A DNA stretch of 64,000 nt, from assembly GCF_003991875.1 (NCBI RefSeq), contig NZ_CP031423.1, positions 3,472,001 through 3,536,000 on the forward strand, in the 5' to 3' direction. The stretch comes from Microbacterium lemovicicum (lineage in GTDB: Bacteria; Actinomycetota; Actinomycetes; Actinomycetales; Microbacteriaceae). Positions within the stretch are counted from its first letter, which is position 1. Each line of letters begins with the position of its first letter. The position numbers and the translations under genes were made by a program. The notes beneath the pieces were generated by a model. It was not told the origin of the DNA. It searched no databases and was given only the letters and a program-made list of their open reading frames with translations. Of the stretch, positions 34,691-43,289 are shown piece after piece.

Positions 34691-36958
34691 ATGCGGGATG
34701 TCCTTCAGCCGGGAGACGAGCTCGTGTCGCAGCATCCATTCGGTGTCCTGCTTCGCCGCCGTCGCCAGCACGCCGATTTCACGATCGAGCACCTCGCCGA
34801 GCGGTCGGGACTGAGTCCGCGGGCCATCGGCGACATCGAGCGCGGAGTAAGCACGGGTCCGCAGCGGCGGACGGTCATCGCCCTCGCCGACGGACTCGAC
34901 CTCGGCGGCGACGACCGCGCGGACTTCCTCCAGGCGGCCCGCCCCGGGCGGCGAGCCGCGTCGCTCGATGCTCCGGCCGTCTCCGTCCGGCCCTTCCGCC
35001 TGCCCGACTTCACCGCCCGCGAGGACGAGCTGGAGGTCCTCACGACGCTGCTCGCGGGGAGCGACGCCGCCGTCACCACCCCCGTGCTCGTCACCGGCAT
35101 GGCCGGCGTGGGAAAGACGACCATCGCGCTCGAAGCGCTCCACCGGGTGACGACGGATGCCACCGGCATCCTGTTCGTGAATGTCCACAGCCCCGACAGC
35201 CTTCCGCTTCCTCCTCTGCAGGTCCTGCAGGCTCTGCTCCGGCAGACCGAGGCCGGCGAAGAGGCGGACACGATGGACGATGCCGTCGCCGCGTGGCGGC
35301 GGGCGACCGCCACCGCGTCGCTCGCCGTGCTCCTGGACAACGTCGCAGGCGAGGAGCAGGTGCGAGCGGTGCTGACGGCGACCCTGCCGGTCCGGCTCGT
35401 CCTCACGTCGCGACGCCCGCTCGCCGGCCTGGAGGGGTGTCGCCGGGTGGCCCTCGGTCCCCTCCCCCGCCCTGCGAGCATCGACGTCCTCTCGAGGATC
35501 ATCGCGCCCGCGCAGCTCGCCCGTGGCGATCTCGACGAACTCGCCGCACTGTGCGCCGACCTGCCGCTGGCGCTGCGAATCGCGGGGAGCCGGATCTCGT
35601 CCCGTCCCGACTGGAGCGTCGAGGACTACGTCCTGCGGCTGCGCACGGAGACGACGCGACTGCGGCATCTGGTGGCGGGCGACCTGAGCGCGGCATCCGC
35701 GTTCGCTCTCTCGTACGACACGCTGGCACCTCGGTCCCAGCAGCTCTTCCGCAGCCTCTCCCTCATCACCGGACCGTCCTTCCGCGCCGACATGGCGGCG
35801 GCGGTCGCCGCCCTGAGCGCGGAGGCGGTCGCCGAGAGCCTCGACGAGCTCACCGACAGCGCGCTCGTGGAGCCGCTGATCGGCGAGCGCTATCGCATGC
35901 ACGACCTCCTCCGCGTCTTCGCGAGGGAGAGGCTCGCGTCGGCCGAGACGACCGAGCAGATCGACGAGCGACAGGCCGGCCTGCGGCGCTGGACGCTCGA
36001 CACCGCCCGCAGGATGGCCCAGGTCACCGAGGAGCAGGATGCCGCGGCGGAGGCCGGCGGCGTCACTCTCGCGTCGGCGCACGACTGGCTGACGACGGAG
36101 GCGGACGCATGGTTCCGCGCGCTCGAGACCGCTGCGGCCGGCGCCGGCGACCCGCCGGACACCGTACTCGCGACCGCGGAAGCCCTCGCGCACTTCGCCG
36201 AACGGTGGCTGGGCTTCCCGCACTGGCGGACCGTCCTGGAGATCGCCGTCGCCGCCGCAGAGCAGCTGGGCGATCAGACCGTTCTGGTCAGGCAGCTGCA
36301 CTGGCAGGCGGCCCTCGAGCTCGGTCTGGTGGACGGCGACGCCGACCGCGCGCTGACGATGTCGCACCGCGCCCGTGACATGGCCCTCGCAGCGGGCGCG
36401 ACGGAATCGGCGGTCTGGGCACTCGTGACCCTCGCGTGGAGTGAGACGCGACGCGGGGAGCTTGCGGCGGCACGCGAGACGGCCGCGCTGGCCCTCGCCG
36501 AGGCGACGGCCGCCGATCTGGTCGAGGCGCAGGTGCACAGCCGCTACTTCCTCGCGAGCGGGTGGATGGAGGACGATCCCGAGCGGGCGCTTCAGGAGGC
36601 CGGCGAGATCCGGCGCGTGCTCGACGAGCGCGAGGCCGACCTCGCCATCCGCGAATGGAACACCGCCAACAACTCGCAGACCGCCATCGCCGCCAAAGCG
36701 CTCCTCCAGCTGAAGCGGTACGACGAGGTGATCGTCGTGGCCGAGCGGATCATGGACGACGCCGCGCTCTTCCCCCATGAGCCGGGCTTCCTCGCGCGGG
36801 CGCACCGTCACCGCGGCTTCGCGTTCCTCGGGCTCGGCGCGACCGAGAAGGCGCGCGGCGATCTCCAGCGCGCGCTGGATCTCGTGCAGCCGCACGAGCG
36901 CCCCGACTGGTGGGCGGCGGAGATCCAGACGGCGCTCGACTCCCTGCCGCAGCCGTGA
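34691..36958 (+). CDS. STAND ATPase: XRE HTH - NB-ARC - TPR
   Basis: A 755-residue multidomain protein. Residues about 15-72 form an XRE HTH (TIEHLAERSGLSPRAIGDIE). The NB-ARC ATPase has Walker A GMAGVGKTT (136-144), Walker B SLAVLLDN near 210 and sensor RLVLTSRRPLAG. A winged-helix region follows, with YRMHDLLRVFARERL near 400, and then TPR-like helices (about 480-745). Proteins of this plan are AfsR/GutR-like regulators or signal-dependent switches; some STAND proteins act in phage defence. It is a single gene, divergent from the PucR gene, with no effector neighbour, so a transcriptional switch is more likely. Confidence 0.9.
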   Translation: MRDVLQPGDELVSQHPFGVLLRRRRQHADFTIEHLAERSGLSPRAIGDIERGVSTGPQRRTVIALADGLDLGGDDRADFLQAARPGRRAASLDAPAVSVRPFRLPDFTAREDELEVLTTLLAGSDAAVTTPVLVTGMAGVGKTTIALEALHRVTTDATGILFVNVHSPDSLPLPPLQVLQALLRQTEAGEEADTMDDAVAAWRRATATASLAVLLDNVAGEEQVRAVLTATLPVRLVLTSRRPLAGLEGCRRVALGPLPRPASIDVLSRIIAPAQLARGDLDELAALCADLPLALRIAGSRISSRPDWSVEDYVLRLRTETTRLRHLVAGDLSAASAFALSYDTLAPRSQQLFRSLSLITGPSFRADMAAAVAALSAEAVAESLDELTDSALVEPLIGERYRMHDLLRVFARERLASAETTEQIDERQAGLRRWTLDTARRMAQVTEEQDAAAEAGGVTLASAHDWLTTEADAWFRALETAAAGAGDPPDTVLATAEALAHFAERWLGFPHWRTVLEIAVAAAEQLGDQTVLVRQLHWQAALELGLVDGDADRALTMSHRARDMALAAGATESAVWALVTLAWSETRRGELAAARETAALALAEATAADLVEAQVHSRYFLASGWMEDDPERALQEAGEIRRVLDEREADLAIREWNTANNSQTAIAAKALLQLKRYDEVIVVAERIMDDAALFPHEPGFLARAHRHRGFAFLGLGATEKARGDLQRALDLVQPHERPDWWAAEIQTALDSLPQP

Positions 36959-37054
36959 CCACGCCGCGACGCGGATCTCGCGACAGGTGTCGGATGCGCT
37001 GAGAGGCGGAGGATGGGATGCTGGGGCCCCAGCTCGCCGCCCGAAGGACCTCGC

Positions 37055-38014
37055 ATGAGCGCAGACACCTCGTCCCACCGCGTGCCGATCGAACCGCAGA
37101 AGGTCGATGCCCCGCTCACCCAGCACGCGATCTTCCTCGTGCTCACGGTGCGCGACTCGGATGAGGCCCGTGCCGCGGTCCGCGCCGGGCTGGGATCGAT
37201 CAGCGATCTGGTGAAGAACGTGTCGTTCCGCGACCTCACCGGCGCGCTGTCGTGCACGGTGGGGATCGGCAGCGACGTGTGGGCCGCCGTCACGGGGCAG
37301 CCCGCCCCGGGGGAGCTCAAGCCCTTCCAGCCCATCGTCGGCGCCACGCACACAGCGGTCGCCACCTCGGGCGATCTGCTCTTCCACATCCGCGCCGACC
37401 GCCGCGACCTCTGCTTCGAGCTGGAGCGCCAGCTCCTCGCCGTCCTCGGCGACGCGGTCGACGTCGTCGATGAGACGACCGGCTTCCGCTATTTCGACAC
37501 CCGCGATCTGCTCGGCTTCGTCGACGGCACCGCCAACCCCGTCGGGCCCGCCGTCCTCGATTCGACCGTGCTGACGGAGGACGACGGTCCGGGCGCCGGC
37601 GGCACCTACGTGGTCGTCCAGAAGTACCTGCATCCCCTCGACACGTGGCGCGCGCTCACCACCGAGATGCAGGAGCAGATCATCGGCCGCACGAAGGCGG
37701 ACAACACCGAGCTCGACGACGCCGTCGACGGCCAGAAGTCGCACAAGACGCTCTCGACCATCGTCGACGAGAACGGCGAGCACGACATCCTCCGCGACAA
37801 CATGCCGTTCGGGTCCCCGGGTTCCGGCGAGTTCGGCACCTACTTCATCGGCTACGCGCGTCACCTGTGGGTGATCGAGCGGATGCTGCAGCGCATGTTC
37901 ATCGGCGACCCGCCGGGTCTGCACGACCGGCTTCTGGACTTCTCGACGGCGCAGACGGGGAGCGTGTTCTTCGCTCCGAGCGCGGACCTGCTCGACGGTC
38001 TCGGCGACAGCTGA
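37055..38014 (+). CDS. DyP-type heme peroxidase
   Basis: A 319-residue dye-decolorising peroxidase. The GXXDG motif GFVDG with catalytic Asp157 is present, with the proximal heme His probably in GYARHLWVIE or nearby and FRYFDTRDLLGF. No Tat signal, so it is cytoplasmic and class B-like (YfeX/DypB), possibly an encapsulin cargo, although no encapsulin gene is adjacent. ATG at 37055 follows GAAGGACC. Confidence 0.93.
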   Translation: MSADTSSHRVPIEPQKVDAPLTQHAIFLVLTVRDSDEARAAVRAGLGSISDLVKNVSFRDLTGALSCTVGIGSDVWAAVTGQPAPGELKPFQPIVGATHTAVATSGDLLFHIRADRRDLCFELERQLLAVLGDAVDVVDETTGFRYFDTRDLLGFVDGTANPVGPAVLDSTVLTEDDGPGAGGTYVVVQKYLHPLDTWRALTTEMQEQIIGRTKADNTELDDAVDGQKSHKTLSTIVDENGEHDILRDNMPFGSPGSGEFGTYFIGYARHLWVIERMLQRMFIGDPPGLHDRLLDFSTAQTGSVFFAPSADLLDGLGDS

Positions 38015-38040
38015 CGACCGGCGCGCGGGCGCGCCGGTCG
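38015..38040. terminator. Bidirectional hairpin terminator
   Basis: Perfect 11-bp arms (CGACCGGCGCG and CGCGCCGGTCG) with a 4-nt loop. It is placed right after the DyP stop and before the end of the convergent small gene at 38056. Confidence 0.8.
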
Positions 38041-38055
38041 CGGACCCGCCCGACC

Positions 38056-38247
38056 TCAGAAGTCGGTGCGCGCCTCCTGGTCGATGTCGAGGACGGTCTC
38101 GTCAGCAGCCCACGCGTCCAGCGCGCCGTCGAGCTGCCGCTTGAGCCAGTCCGCCGGGAGCGGTGCCGCCGCCTCCCGCTGGGCGAGCTGCTGTCGCCGC
38201 TCGTCCGCGCTGCCGGTGAGGTCGTCGAGTGTCGGGGAATCGGACAT
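38056..38247 (-). CDS. Small acidic protein, 63 residues
   Basis: Encodes MSDSPTLDDLTGSADE..., rich in Asp, Ala and Gln, probably two helices; no membrane segment or cysteine. The start has AGGAGT with good spacing. No family recognised. It lies downstream of a chloroperoxidase-like gene in the same direction. Confidence 0.65.
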   Translation of the reverse strand: MSDSPTLDDLTGSADERRQQLAQREAAAPLPADWLKRQLDGALDAWAADETVLDIDQEARTDF

Positions 38248-38323
38248 CGGGTAACTCCTTGCGCTGGTGATCGTGAGGCGGGGGCAGACGCCGGGTGCGG
38301 CATCCGCTCGTCGGAATGCGGGA

Positions 38324-38358
38324 GGAGGCGAGACCCGGCATCGCCGGACCGCGCCTCC
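38324..38358 (-). terminator. Possible hairpin after the chloroperoxidase-like gene
   Basis: GGAGGCG and CGCCTCC arms around a loop that itself can fold (CCGGCATCGCCGG), 14-48 bp after the stop at 38372. It would separate this gene from the small gene at 38056. Confidence 0.4.
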
Positions 38359-38371
38359 CCCGCGCGTCGAC

Positions 38372-39208
38372 CTACTTCTGGATGAACGCGAGCAGGTCGG
38401 GGTTGATGACGTCGGCGTGAGTGGTGAGCATGCCGTGCGGGAAGCCCTCGTAGATCTTGAGCTCCGAGTTCTGCAGCAGCTCGTGCTGCTTCAGAGAAGC
38501 GTCCTTGTAGGGCACGACCTGATCGTCGTCGCCCTGCGTGACGAGCACCGGCACCGTGATGGCCTTGAGGTCCTCGGTCTGGTCGGTCTCCGAGAACGCC
38601 TTGATGCCCTCGTAGTGGGCCAGCGCGCTGCCGGTCATGCCCTGGCGCCACCAGTTGGCGATGACCGGGGCCGACACGTCGGCACCGGTCCGGTTGAATC
38701 CGTAGAACGGTCCGGAGGCCACGGCCTGGTAGAACTCCGCGCGGTTGGCGGCGAGCGCGCTGCGGAACCCGTCGAAGACGGAGACCGGGGTGCCGTCGGG
38801 GTTCGCATCGGTCTGCACCATGAGCGGCGGCACGGACGAGACGAGCACGGCCTTGGCGACGCGCCCCTGCGGTTCGCCGTACTTCGCGACGTAGCGGGCC
38901 ACCTGGCCGCCGCCGGTGGAGTGACCGATGTGCACCGCATTGCGCAGGTCGAGGTGCTCGACGACGGCGCTGGCATCACTGGCGTAGTGGTCCATGTCGT
39001 GACCGGTGCCGATCTGCGACGAGCGGCCGTGGCCGCGGCGGTCGCTGGCGACGACGCGGTAGCCCTTGCTCAGGAAGAAGAGCATCTGCGCGTCCCAGTC
39101 GTCCGAGGACAGGGGCCAGCCGTGGTGGAACATGATGGGCTGCGCATCGCGGGGCCCCCAGTCCTTGTAGTAGATCTCTGCGCCGTCTTCTGTGGTGATG
39201 AATGACAT
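38372..39208 (-). CDS. Non-heme chloroperoxidase-like alpha/beta hydrolase
   Basis: A 278-residue hydrolase. It has HHGWPLSSDDWD, SDRRGHGRSS, nucleophile elbow GHSTGG (Ser97), GDDDQVVP for the acid and FPHGM for the His. This matches cofactor-free haloperoxidase/esterases (perhydrolases). No signal peptide. ATG at 39208 has GGAGG six bases upstream. Neighbouring oxidative enzymes (DyP, PPOX proteins) may reflect peroxide-related metabolism, but they are separate transcription units. Confidence 0.92.
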   Translation of the reverse strand: MSFITTEDGAEIYYKDWGPRDAQPIMFHHGWPLSSDDWDAQMLFFLSKGYRVVASDRRGHGRSSQIGTGHDMDHYASDASAVVEHLDLRNAVHIGHSTGGGQVARYVAKYGEPQGRVAKAVLVSSVPPLMVQTDANPDGTPVSVFDGFRSALAANRAEFYQAVASGPFYGFNRTGADVSAPVIANWWRQGMTGSALAHYEGIKAFSETDQTEDLKAITVPVLVTQGDDDQVVPYKDASLKQHELLQNSELKIYEGFPHGMLTTHADVINPDLLAFIQK

Positions 39209-39400
39209 GATCGACCTCCGCGTGCGTGTAGGACCAAGCCGGAGCCTGGGACGGGGTGTGGTGATTTCGCCACGGGATGCCGGGCGAGTGCGTCCACGGT
39301 AACGCCGGCGATTCCCGCCCCGCGAGGGCCTCAGCGGTACTTCCGACAAGTGTCTGAGGGCGCGGGTCGGCGCGACGCATCCGTGGATACGATCGGTCGT

Positions 39401-39793
39401 ATGAGCTCCTGGGAGACCGTCCGTCCGTACTTCGCGCGCGGCGCGCTGGCGCACATCGCGACGCTGCTGCCCGATGGCGCCCCGCACTCCGTGCCGGTGT
39501 GGATCGGCGTCGAGGGCGACCGGCTGGCGGTGTTCATGGTCGAGGACTCGCGGAAGGACCGCAACCTGCAGCGGGATCCGCGTGTGGCGCTGTCCACGAC
39601 GCGTCCCGACCAGCCGCTCGACATGGCGACCGTGCGCGGTCGCGTCGTCGAGCGCATCACCGGCGAGGCGGCGATGGAGGTCGTCGACCGTATCGCCCGG
39701 CTCTACACGGGCGCGGACTACGACGTCCGCTCCGGCATGGCGGTCTTCTTCATCGAGCCCGAGAGGGCCTGGTCGCAGGACTACTCGGGCTGA
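39401..39793 (+). CDS. PPOX-class flavin/F420-dependent oxidoreductase
   Basis: A 130-residue split-barrel protein. It has YFARGALAHIATLLPDGAPH, VPVWIGVEGD, SRKDRNLQRDPRVALS and ERITGEAAMEVVDRI, as in F420/FMN-binding proteins of the TIGR03618 group. Substrate unknown. The start is leaderless in style: TACGAT ends seven bases before the ATG. Confidence 0.88.
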   Translation: MSSWETVRPYFARGALAHIATLLPDGAPHSVPVWIGVEGDRLAVFMVEDSRKDRNLQRDPRVALSTTRPDQPLDMATVRGRVVERITGEAAMEVVDRIARLYTGADYDVRSGMAVFFIEPERAWSQDYSG

Positions 39794-39822
39794 CCGCGAC
39801 GCAATCCCGTCCGCGCGGCGCC

Positions 39823-40548
39823 TCAGACGCTAGGCAGTGCGGCGTGGGCGACGACGACGTCGCCCGTTCCGCGCAGCTCCATGCGCACCGTGTCCTCCCG
39901 CATCACGCCGGCGTTCATCCGGCACACGATGGGCACGTCCGAGCCGAGCACTTCGCCGGCGGAGAACTCCTCACCGTTCGACCCGACGAAGACGAGCTCG
40001 TACGTCGCGCCCACGGTGAGACCCGTGGCCTCGAGGTACGCCTCCGTGCCCCAGGTGTGAGCGACGAGCTGCGCGTGCACGTCGGCTGCACCCTCGTCCT
40101 CCACGACGGAGATCTGTTCGACGGCGCCGAGCGTCCCTGGCGGACCGGATGGTGGAGACGGGGCGAACAGCCCCGCACTGTTGACACCGATGACGAGGCC
40201 CAGCACGAGGCACGCGGCCGCCGAAAGCGGGGCCAGCCACCGGCGCCGTCGACGCGCTCCCTCTGCGGTGACCGCCTGCGAGGGCGACGGCGACAGGGCT
40301 GTGAGGTCGTCCCTCTGGATGGACGCCGCGATCCGGTCGGCGAGGTCGTCGGTTCCCCGAGGAGCCACCCACGTCAGGTCGCCCTGACGCAGTCTGCCTG
40401 AGATCCCCTGGAGCGCGACGTACTCCTCCGCGCGTCGCGTATCGCTGCGGCGCAGGTCATCGAACTCCGCCGCCTCGGAAGAGGTCAGTTCTCCGGCGAG
40501 GGCGGCGGCGGCCAGCTCGGCCCATCTGTCATCGGGAGTGCGCATCAT
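39823..40548 (-). CDS. Anti-sigma factor, RskA-like
   Basis: A 241-residue membrane protein. It has a cytoplasmic N-terminal sigma-binding part (WAELAAAALAGELTSSEAAE), one helix (LSAAACLVLGLVIGVNSAGLF) and an extracytoplasmic RskA-type C-terminal domain that includes GLTVGATYELVFVG. No zinc HxxxCxxC motif. It overlaps the end of the ECF sigma gene by 20 bp. It should hold the sigma factor at the membrane until proteolysis releases it. Confidence 0.88.
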   Translation of the reverse strand: MMRTPDDRWAELAAAALAGELTSSEAAEFDDLRRSDTRRAEEYVALQGISGRLRQGDLTWVAPRGTDDLADRIAASIQRDDLTALSPSPSQAVTAEGARRRRRWLAPLSAAACLVLGLVIGVNSAGLFAPSPPSGPPGTLGAVEQISVVEDEGAADVHAQLVAHTWGTEAYLEATGLTVGATYELVFVGSNGEEFSAGEVLGSDVPIVCRMNAGVMREDTVRMELRGTGDVVVAHAALPSV

Positions 40549-41056
40549 GCTCATCCATCTCTTCGAGGTGCGTCCTGAGTGCGCGCAGCGCATGGAAGGT
40601 CCGGGTGCGCCACGTGGCGACGGGAACGCCTGTGGCCTCCGACAGTTCCCGGTAGCTGCGGCCGTGAAGATGCACGGCGACCACGGCCGTACGGTGCGAC
40701 TCGCTCAGCACGGACAATGCCTCCAGCATCCGGAGACGCTCGAGCGGATCGATGGCCTCTGTCGCGCGGCTCTCGAGCTCGGCGTCGTCGCCGATGATCG
40801 GCAACCGCGCCCGGGCGCGGACGGCGTCGACGATGACGTTGCGGGCGATGGAGAACAGCCACGTGCGCTCCGACGCGGACCGCGGATCGTATCGTGTGCG
40901 TGCCCGCCATGCGCGCAGGAAGGTCTCCTGCACGCAGTCTTCGGCGAGCGGCCGGTCACGGAGCGCGTTGACCGCGTACCCCAGGAGAGCGCCGCCGTGA
41001 TCCTGGAAGGCACGATGCACGTCGAAGATGTCGTCGCGTCGAGAAGGGGCATCCAT
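40529..41056 (-). CDS. ECF sigma factor, SigK-like
   Basis: A 175-residue ECF sigma factor. Region 2 is clear (GYAVNALRDRPLAEDCVQET, FLRAWRAR, WLFSIARNVIVDAVRARAR), as is region 4 (LEALSVLSESHRTAVVAVHL, SYRELSEATGVPVATWRTRTF). ATG at 41056 has GGAGG five bases upstream; a longer frame to 41104 adds no conserved residues. Co-transcribed with its RskA-like anti-sigma gene. A TGAAC-N17-CGTAT promoter in front suggests autoregulation, and a matching one faces the CHRD gene. Confidence 0.93.
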   Translation of the reverse strand: MDAPSRRDDIFDVHRAFQDHGGALLGYAVNALRDRPLAEDCVQETFLRAWRARTRYDPRSASERTWLFSIARNVIVDAVRARARLPIIGDDAELESRATEAIDPLERLRMLEALSVLSESHRTAVVAVHLHGRSYRELSEATGVPVATWRTRTFHALRALRTHLEEMDEHDAHSR

Positions 41057-41157
41057 ATGCACCTCCCCGCCTCCCGCGGCGGGATCCACCGTCCGTCCGG
41101 CCATCGGCCCGTCCCTTCGAGGCTAGCGGTCGCGGTACTGCCGGCCTTCGCCAGGGG

Positions 41158-41184
41158 ATACGTCCACAAAGCGCGGGACGTTCA
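41158..41184 (-). promoter_or_regulatory. ECF promoter of the sigma/anti-sigma operon
   Basis: On the minus strand TGAAC (41184-41180), a 17-bp spacer and CGTAT (41162-41158). The AAC and CGT cores match ECF promoter style, and the site lies 102 bp upstream of the sigma start. Confidence 0.65.
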
Positions 41185-41208
41185 TTTCGCGACGATTCCG
41201 GCAGCGGA

Positions 41209-41235
41209 TGAACATGCGGAGGGTGCGGGTCGTAC
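41209..41235 (+). promoter_or_regulatory. ECF promoter of the CHRD gene
   Basis: TGAAC (41209-41213), a 17-bp spacer and CGTAC (41231-41235): the same elements and spacing as the divergent promoter at 41158-41184. It lies 47 bp upstream of the CHRD start. Confidence 0.65.
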
Positions 41236-41281
41236 ACCCCCGACAACCGGACCATGAGCGTCCCGATCGAGAGGCACGACG

Positions 41282-41992
41282 ATGACGAAGAAGACGTACA
41301 CCCGCCCACTGACGATCGGAGCGCTCGCGGGCGTCGCCCTGCTGGCTGTGGGAGCGCCCGCCTACGCCGAGACCGAGGTCTCCGAGCCGTCGGAGTTCAC
41401 GAGCGCGTTCACCGTGATGGCCACGCCCGACCAGGTCATCAACAACGACGGCGTCGCCGCCCCCGGCGAGAGCGGCGCGACGGGCACCTTCACCTTCCGC
41501 ATCAACTCCGATCTCGAGATCATCTGCTACGACATCCGCCTCGAGGGCGTGACCGGCGACTACCAGAGCCCCGCCAAGACCGCCACGCACATCCACGAGG
41601 CGGCTGTCGGCAAGCCCGGGCCGCCCCGGATCTCCTTCCCCAATCCGGCTCCCGCCGGCGACGGACCTCGTACGTCGTCCGGCTGCCTGCAGGGTCCGTT
41701 CACCACCGGGATCCTGGCGGAGGGCGTCGACACCGGCGAGGGCTTCACCCTCGCCCAGATCGAGGCGAACCCCGCCGGGTTCACCGGCGACTCGCACACC
41801 GTCACCTCGCCCGCGGGGGTCGTTCGCGGGCAGCTGTCCGCCATCCCCGTCGGCGGTGTCGACACGGGAGCAGGCGGAGCCGCCGACGCGGGCATGAACC
41901 CGCTCGTCGTCTCGGCCGCCGTCGGCGGTGCGGGCCTGCTCGCCGCGAGTGCGGTGCTGGTGCACCGACGTCGCGCATCCGCAGGGCGATGA
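41282..41992 (+). CDS. CHRD-domain surface protein
   Basis: A 236-residue exported protein. The Sec signal ends around AYAET (29), the CHRD domain runs about 40-185 (GATGTFTFRINSDLEIICYD, TATHIHEAAVG, GVVRGQLSAIPVGG), and it ends with a Gly/Ala linker containing VDTGAGG, one helix and RRRASAGR. The tail resembles a sortase sorting signal. CHRD domains are of unknown biochemical role, possibly matrix binding. It shares an ATGA overlap with the broken sortase gene and is probably controlled by the neighbouring ECF sigma factor. Confidence 0.87.
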   Translation: MTKKTYTRPLTIGALAGVALLAVGAPAYAETEVSEPSEFTSAFTVMATPDQVINNDGVAAPGESGATGTFTFRINSDLEIICYDIRLEGVTGDYQSPAKTATHIHEAAVGKPGPPRISFPNPAPAGDGPRTSSGCLQGPFTTGILAEGVDTGEGFTLAQIEANPAGFTGDSHTVTSPAGVVRGQLSAIPVGGVDTGAGGAADAGMNPLVVSAAVGGAGLLAASAVLVHRRRASAGR

Positions 41993-42655
41993 CCTCGAGA
42001 TCCCACACGACACAGCGGGGCGCCCGATCAAGGCGCCCCGCGCTGGTCGCGGGCCTGGTCGCCCAGGTGACGATGTCAGGGCTGGCCGGGTGCACCGCGT
42101 CCGGCAGCGCTCCCGCCGGCGCCGGTGGCCGGCGCGACCGCGTCCGCCCCTCCTGCTGAGTCGGCGACGCCGGCGGCTTCGCCGACGCCCTCCGTACGGG
42201 CGTCACCACCGCGGTCAGCCGAACCGTCGCGACTGGTCATTCCGGCACTGGGGCTGGATGAGCCTCTCATCGAGCTGGGCATCGCCCCGGACGGCAGCAT
42301 GGAGGTGCCCGTTGACTACGACGAGGTCGGCTGGTTCACCGGCGGCGGTCGCCCCGGCAGCACCGGTCCCACCGTGATCGCCGCGCACGTCGACTCACCC
42401 ACCGGACCCGCGGTCTTCCGTCATCTCGCCGACGTCTCGACCGGTGACGTGATCGAGGTCCACGATTCGCAGCAGCGTACGCACCTCTACCGCGTCACGG
42501 AGACGCAGGACTACGCGAAGGCACTCTTCCCCACCGCGCAGGTCTTCGGGGCGACGCCCCGCGATGAGCTGCGCGTCATCACCCGCGGCGGTGTGTTCGA
42601 CCGCGGAACGGGGCATTACCTCGACAACCGGGTCGTCTTCGCCGAGCGCATCTGA
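41989..42655 (+). pseudogene. Class F sortase, frameshifted and lacking the catalytic Cys
   Basis: The ATG at 41989 overlaps the CHRD stop and opens a signal/lipobox-like start (MSGLAGCTASGS) that reaches a stop near 42160. The sortase body (RLVIPALGLDEPL onward) is one frame over, from the GTG at 42125 to 42655. The shift falls in about 42100-42125. The body keeps the catalytic His (IAAHVDS, GPAVFRHL) and the FDRGTGHYLDN end, but the usual ITCGG motif reads ITRGG: CGC at 42584-42586 in place of TGC. Both defects predict no transpeptidase activity. If the gene is used, it would be a non-exported, inactive form from 42125. Confidence 0.75.
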
Positions 42656-42698
42656 TCACCCGCACGAGCCGGATGCGAGTGCCCGGGCACGACCCGCC

Positions 42699-43289
42699 TC
42701 ACTCCCCCGCCGGCCACCAGGCGGGGAGGAGCCCGCCGATGCGCGTCCCGGCTTCGCTCACCTCGGCGTCGTCCGACATCGTCCAGACCTCGATGACACC
42801 GACGAGCCCGCCCGCGATGTAGGCCGCCGCCTCGGCACGCTCGCGCGGATGCTCCGGCACGCCCTCGACCCCCTGCGTCGCGAAGACGGCGAGCGCGTCC
42901 TCGGCGCGCGCGCGCAGACGAGATTCGAGCGCCGCGCGGAAGGCTCCGCGCGAATCGGAGGTCAGCAGGGCCCGGTACACCGTCCGGTCGACGACGAGGT
43001 GCGCGAGCAGCTCCCGCAGGGAGGCGAGGTACCGGCCCGCCACGTGCGCCGGTGTCTCCTCGTCGACATGCACCTCGACCGTCGCGATCCGATCGAGCTC
43101 GGCGGTGAACTCCGCGATGGCGAACTGGCGGACGCCGGTCGCGTGGCCGTAGAAGGTGGTGCGGTGCACGCCGGACGCGCGGCACAGCATCGCCACCGAG
43201 ATGTCGTCGAGGGAGTGCTCCGCCAGCAGCGACCGGAGCGACTCGCGGAGCGCCGTGCGGGTGCGTGTCGTGCGCGGGTCTTCACGCAT
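42699..43289 (-). CDS. TetR-family transcriptional regulator
   Basis: A 196-residue regulator. HTH in LDDISVAMLCRASGVHRTTF, followed by YGHATGVRQFA, and an all-helical ligand domain. It overlaps the 3' end of the SDR gene by eight bases, so it is the second gene of that operon and likely controls it. The AT-rich promoter at 44121-44145 is the probable target. Confidence 0.92.
   Translation of the reverse strand: MREDPRTTRTRTALRESLRSLLAEHSLDDISVAMLCRASGVHRTTFYGHATGVRQFAIAEFTAELDRIATVEVHVDEETPAHVAGRYLASLRELLAHLVVDRTVYRALLTSDSRGAFRAALESRLRARAEDALAVFATQGVEGVPEHPRERAEAAAYIAGGLVGVIEVWTMSDDAEVSEAGTRIGGLLPAWWPAGE

Noticed and set aside
42125..42655. Treating the sortase body as a normal gene starting at GTG 42125
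   Set aside because: It lacks an export signal, while a lipobox-like signal lies in another frame just upstream and coupled to the CHRD stop; the catalytic Cys is also missing.
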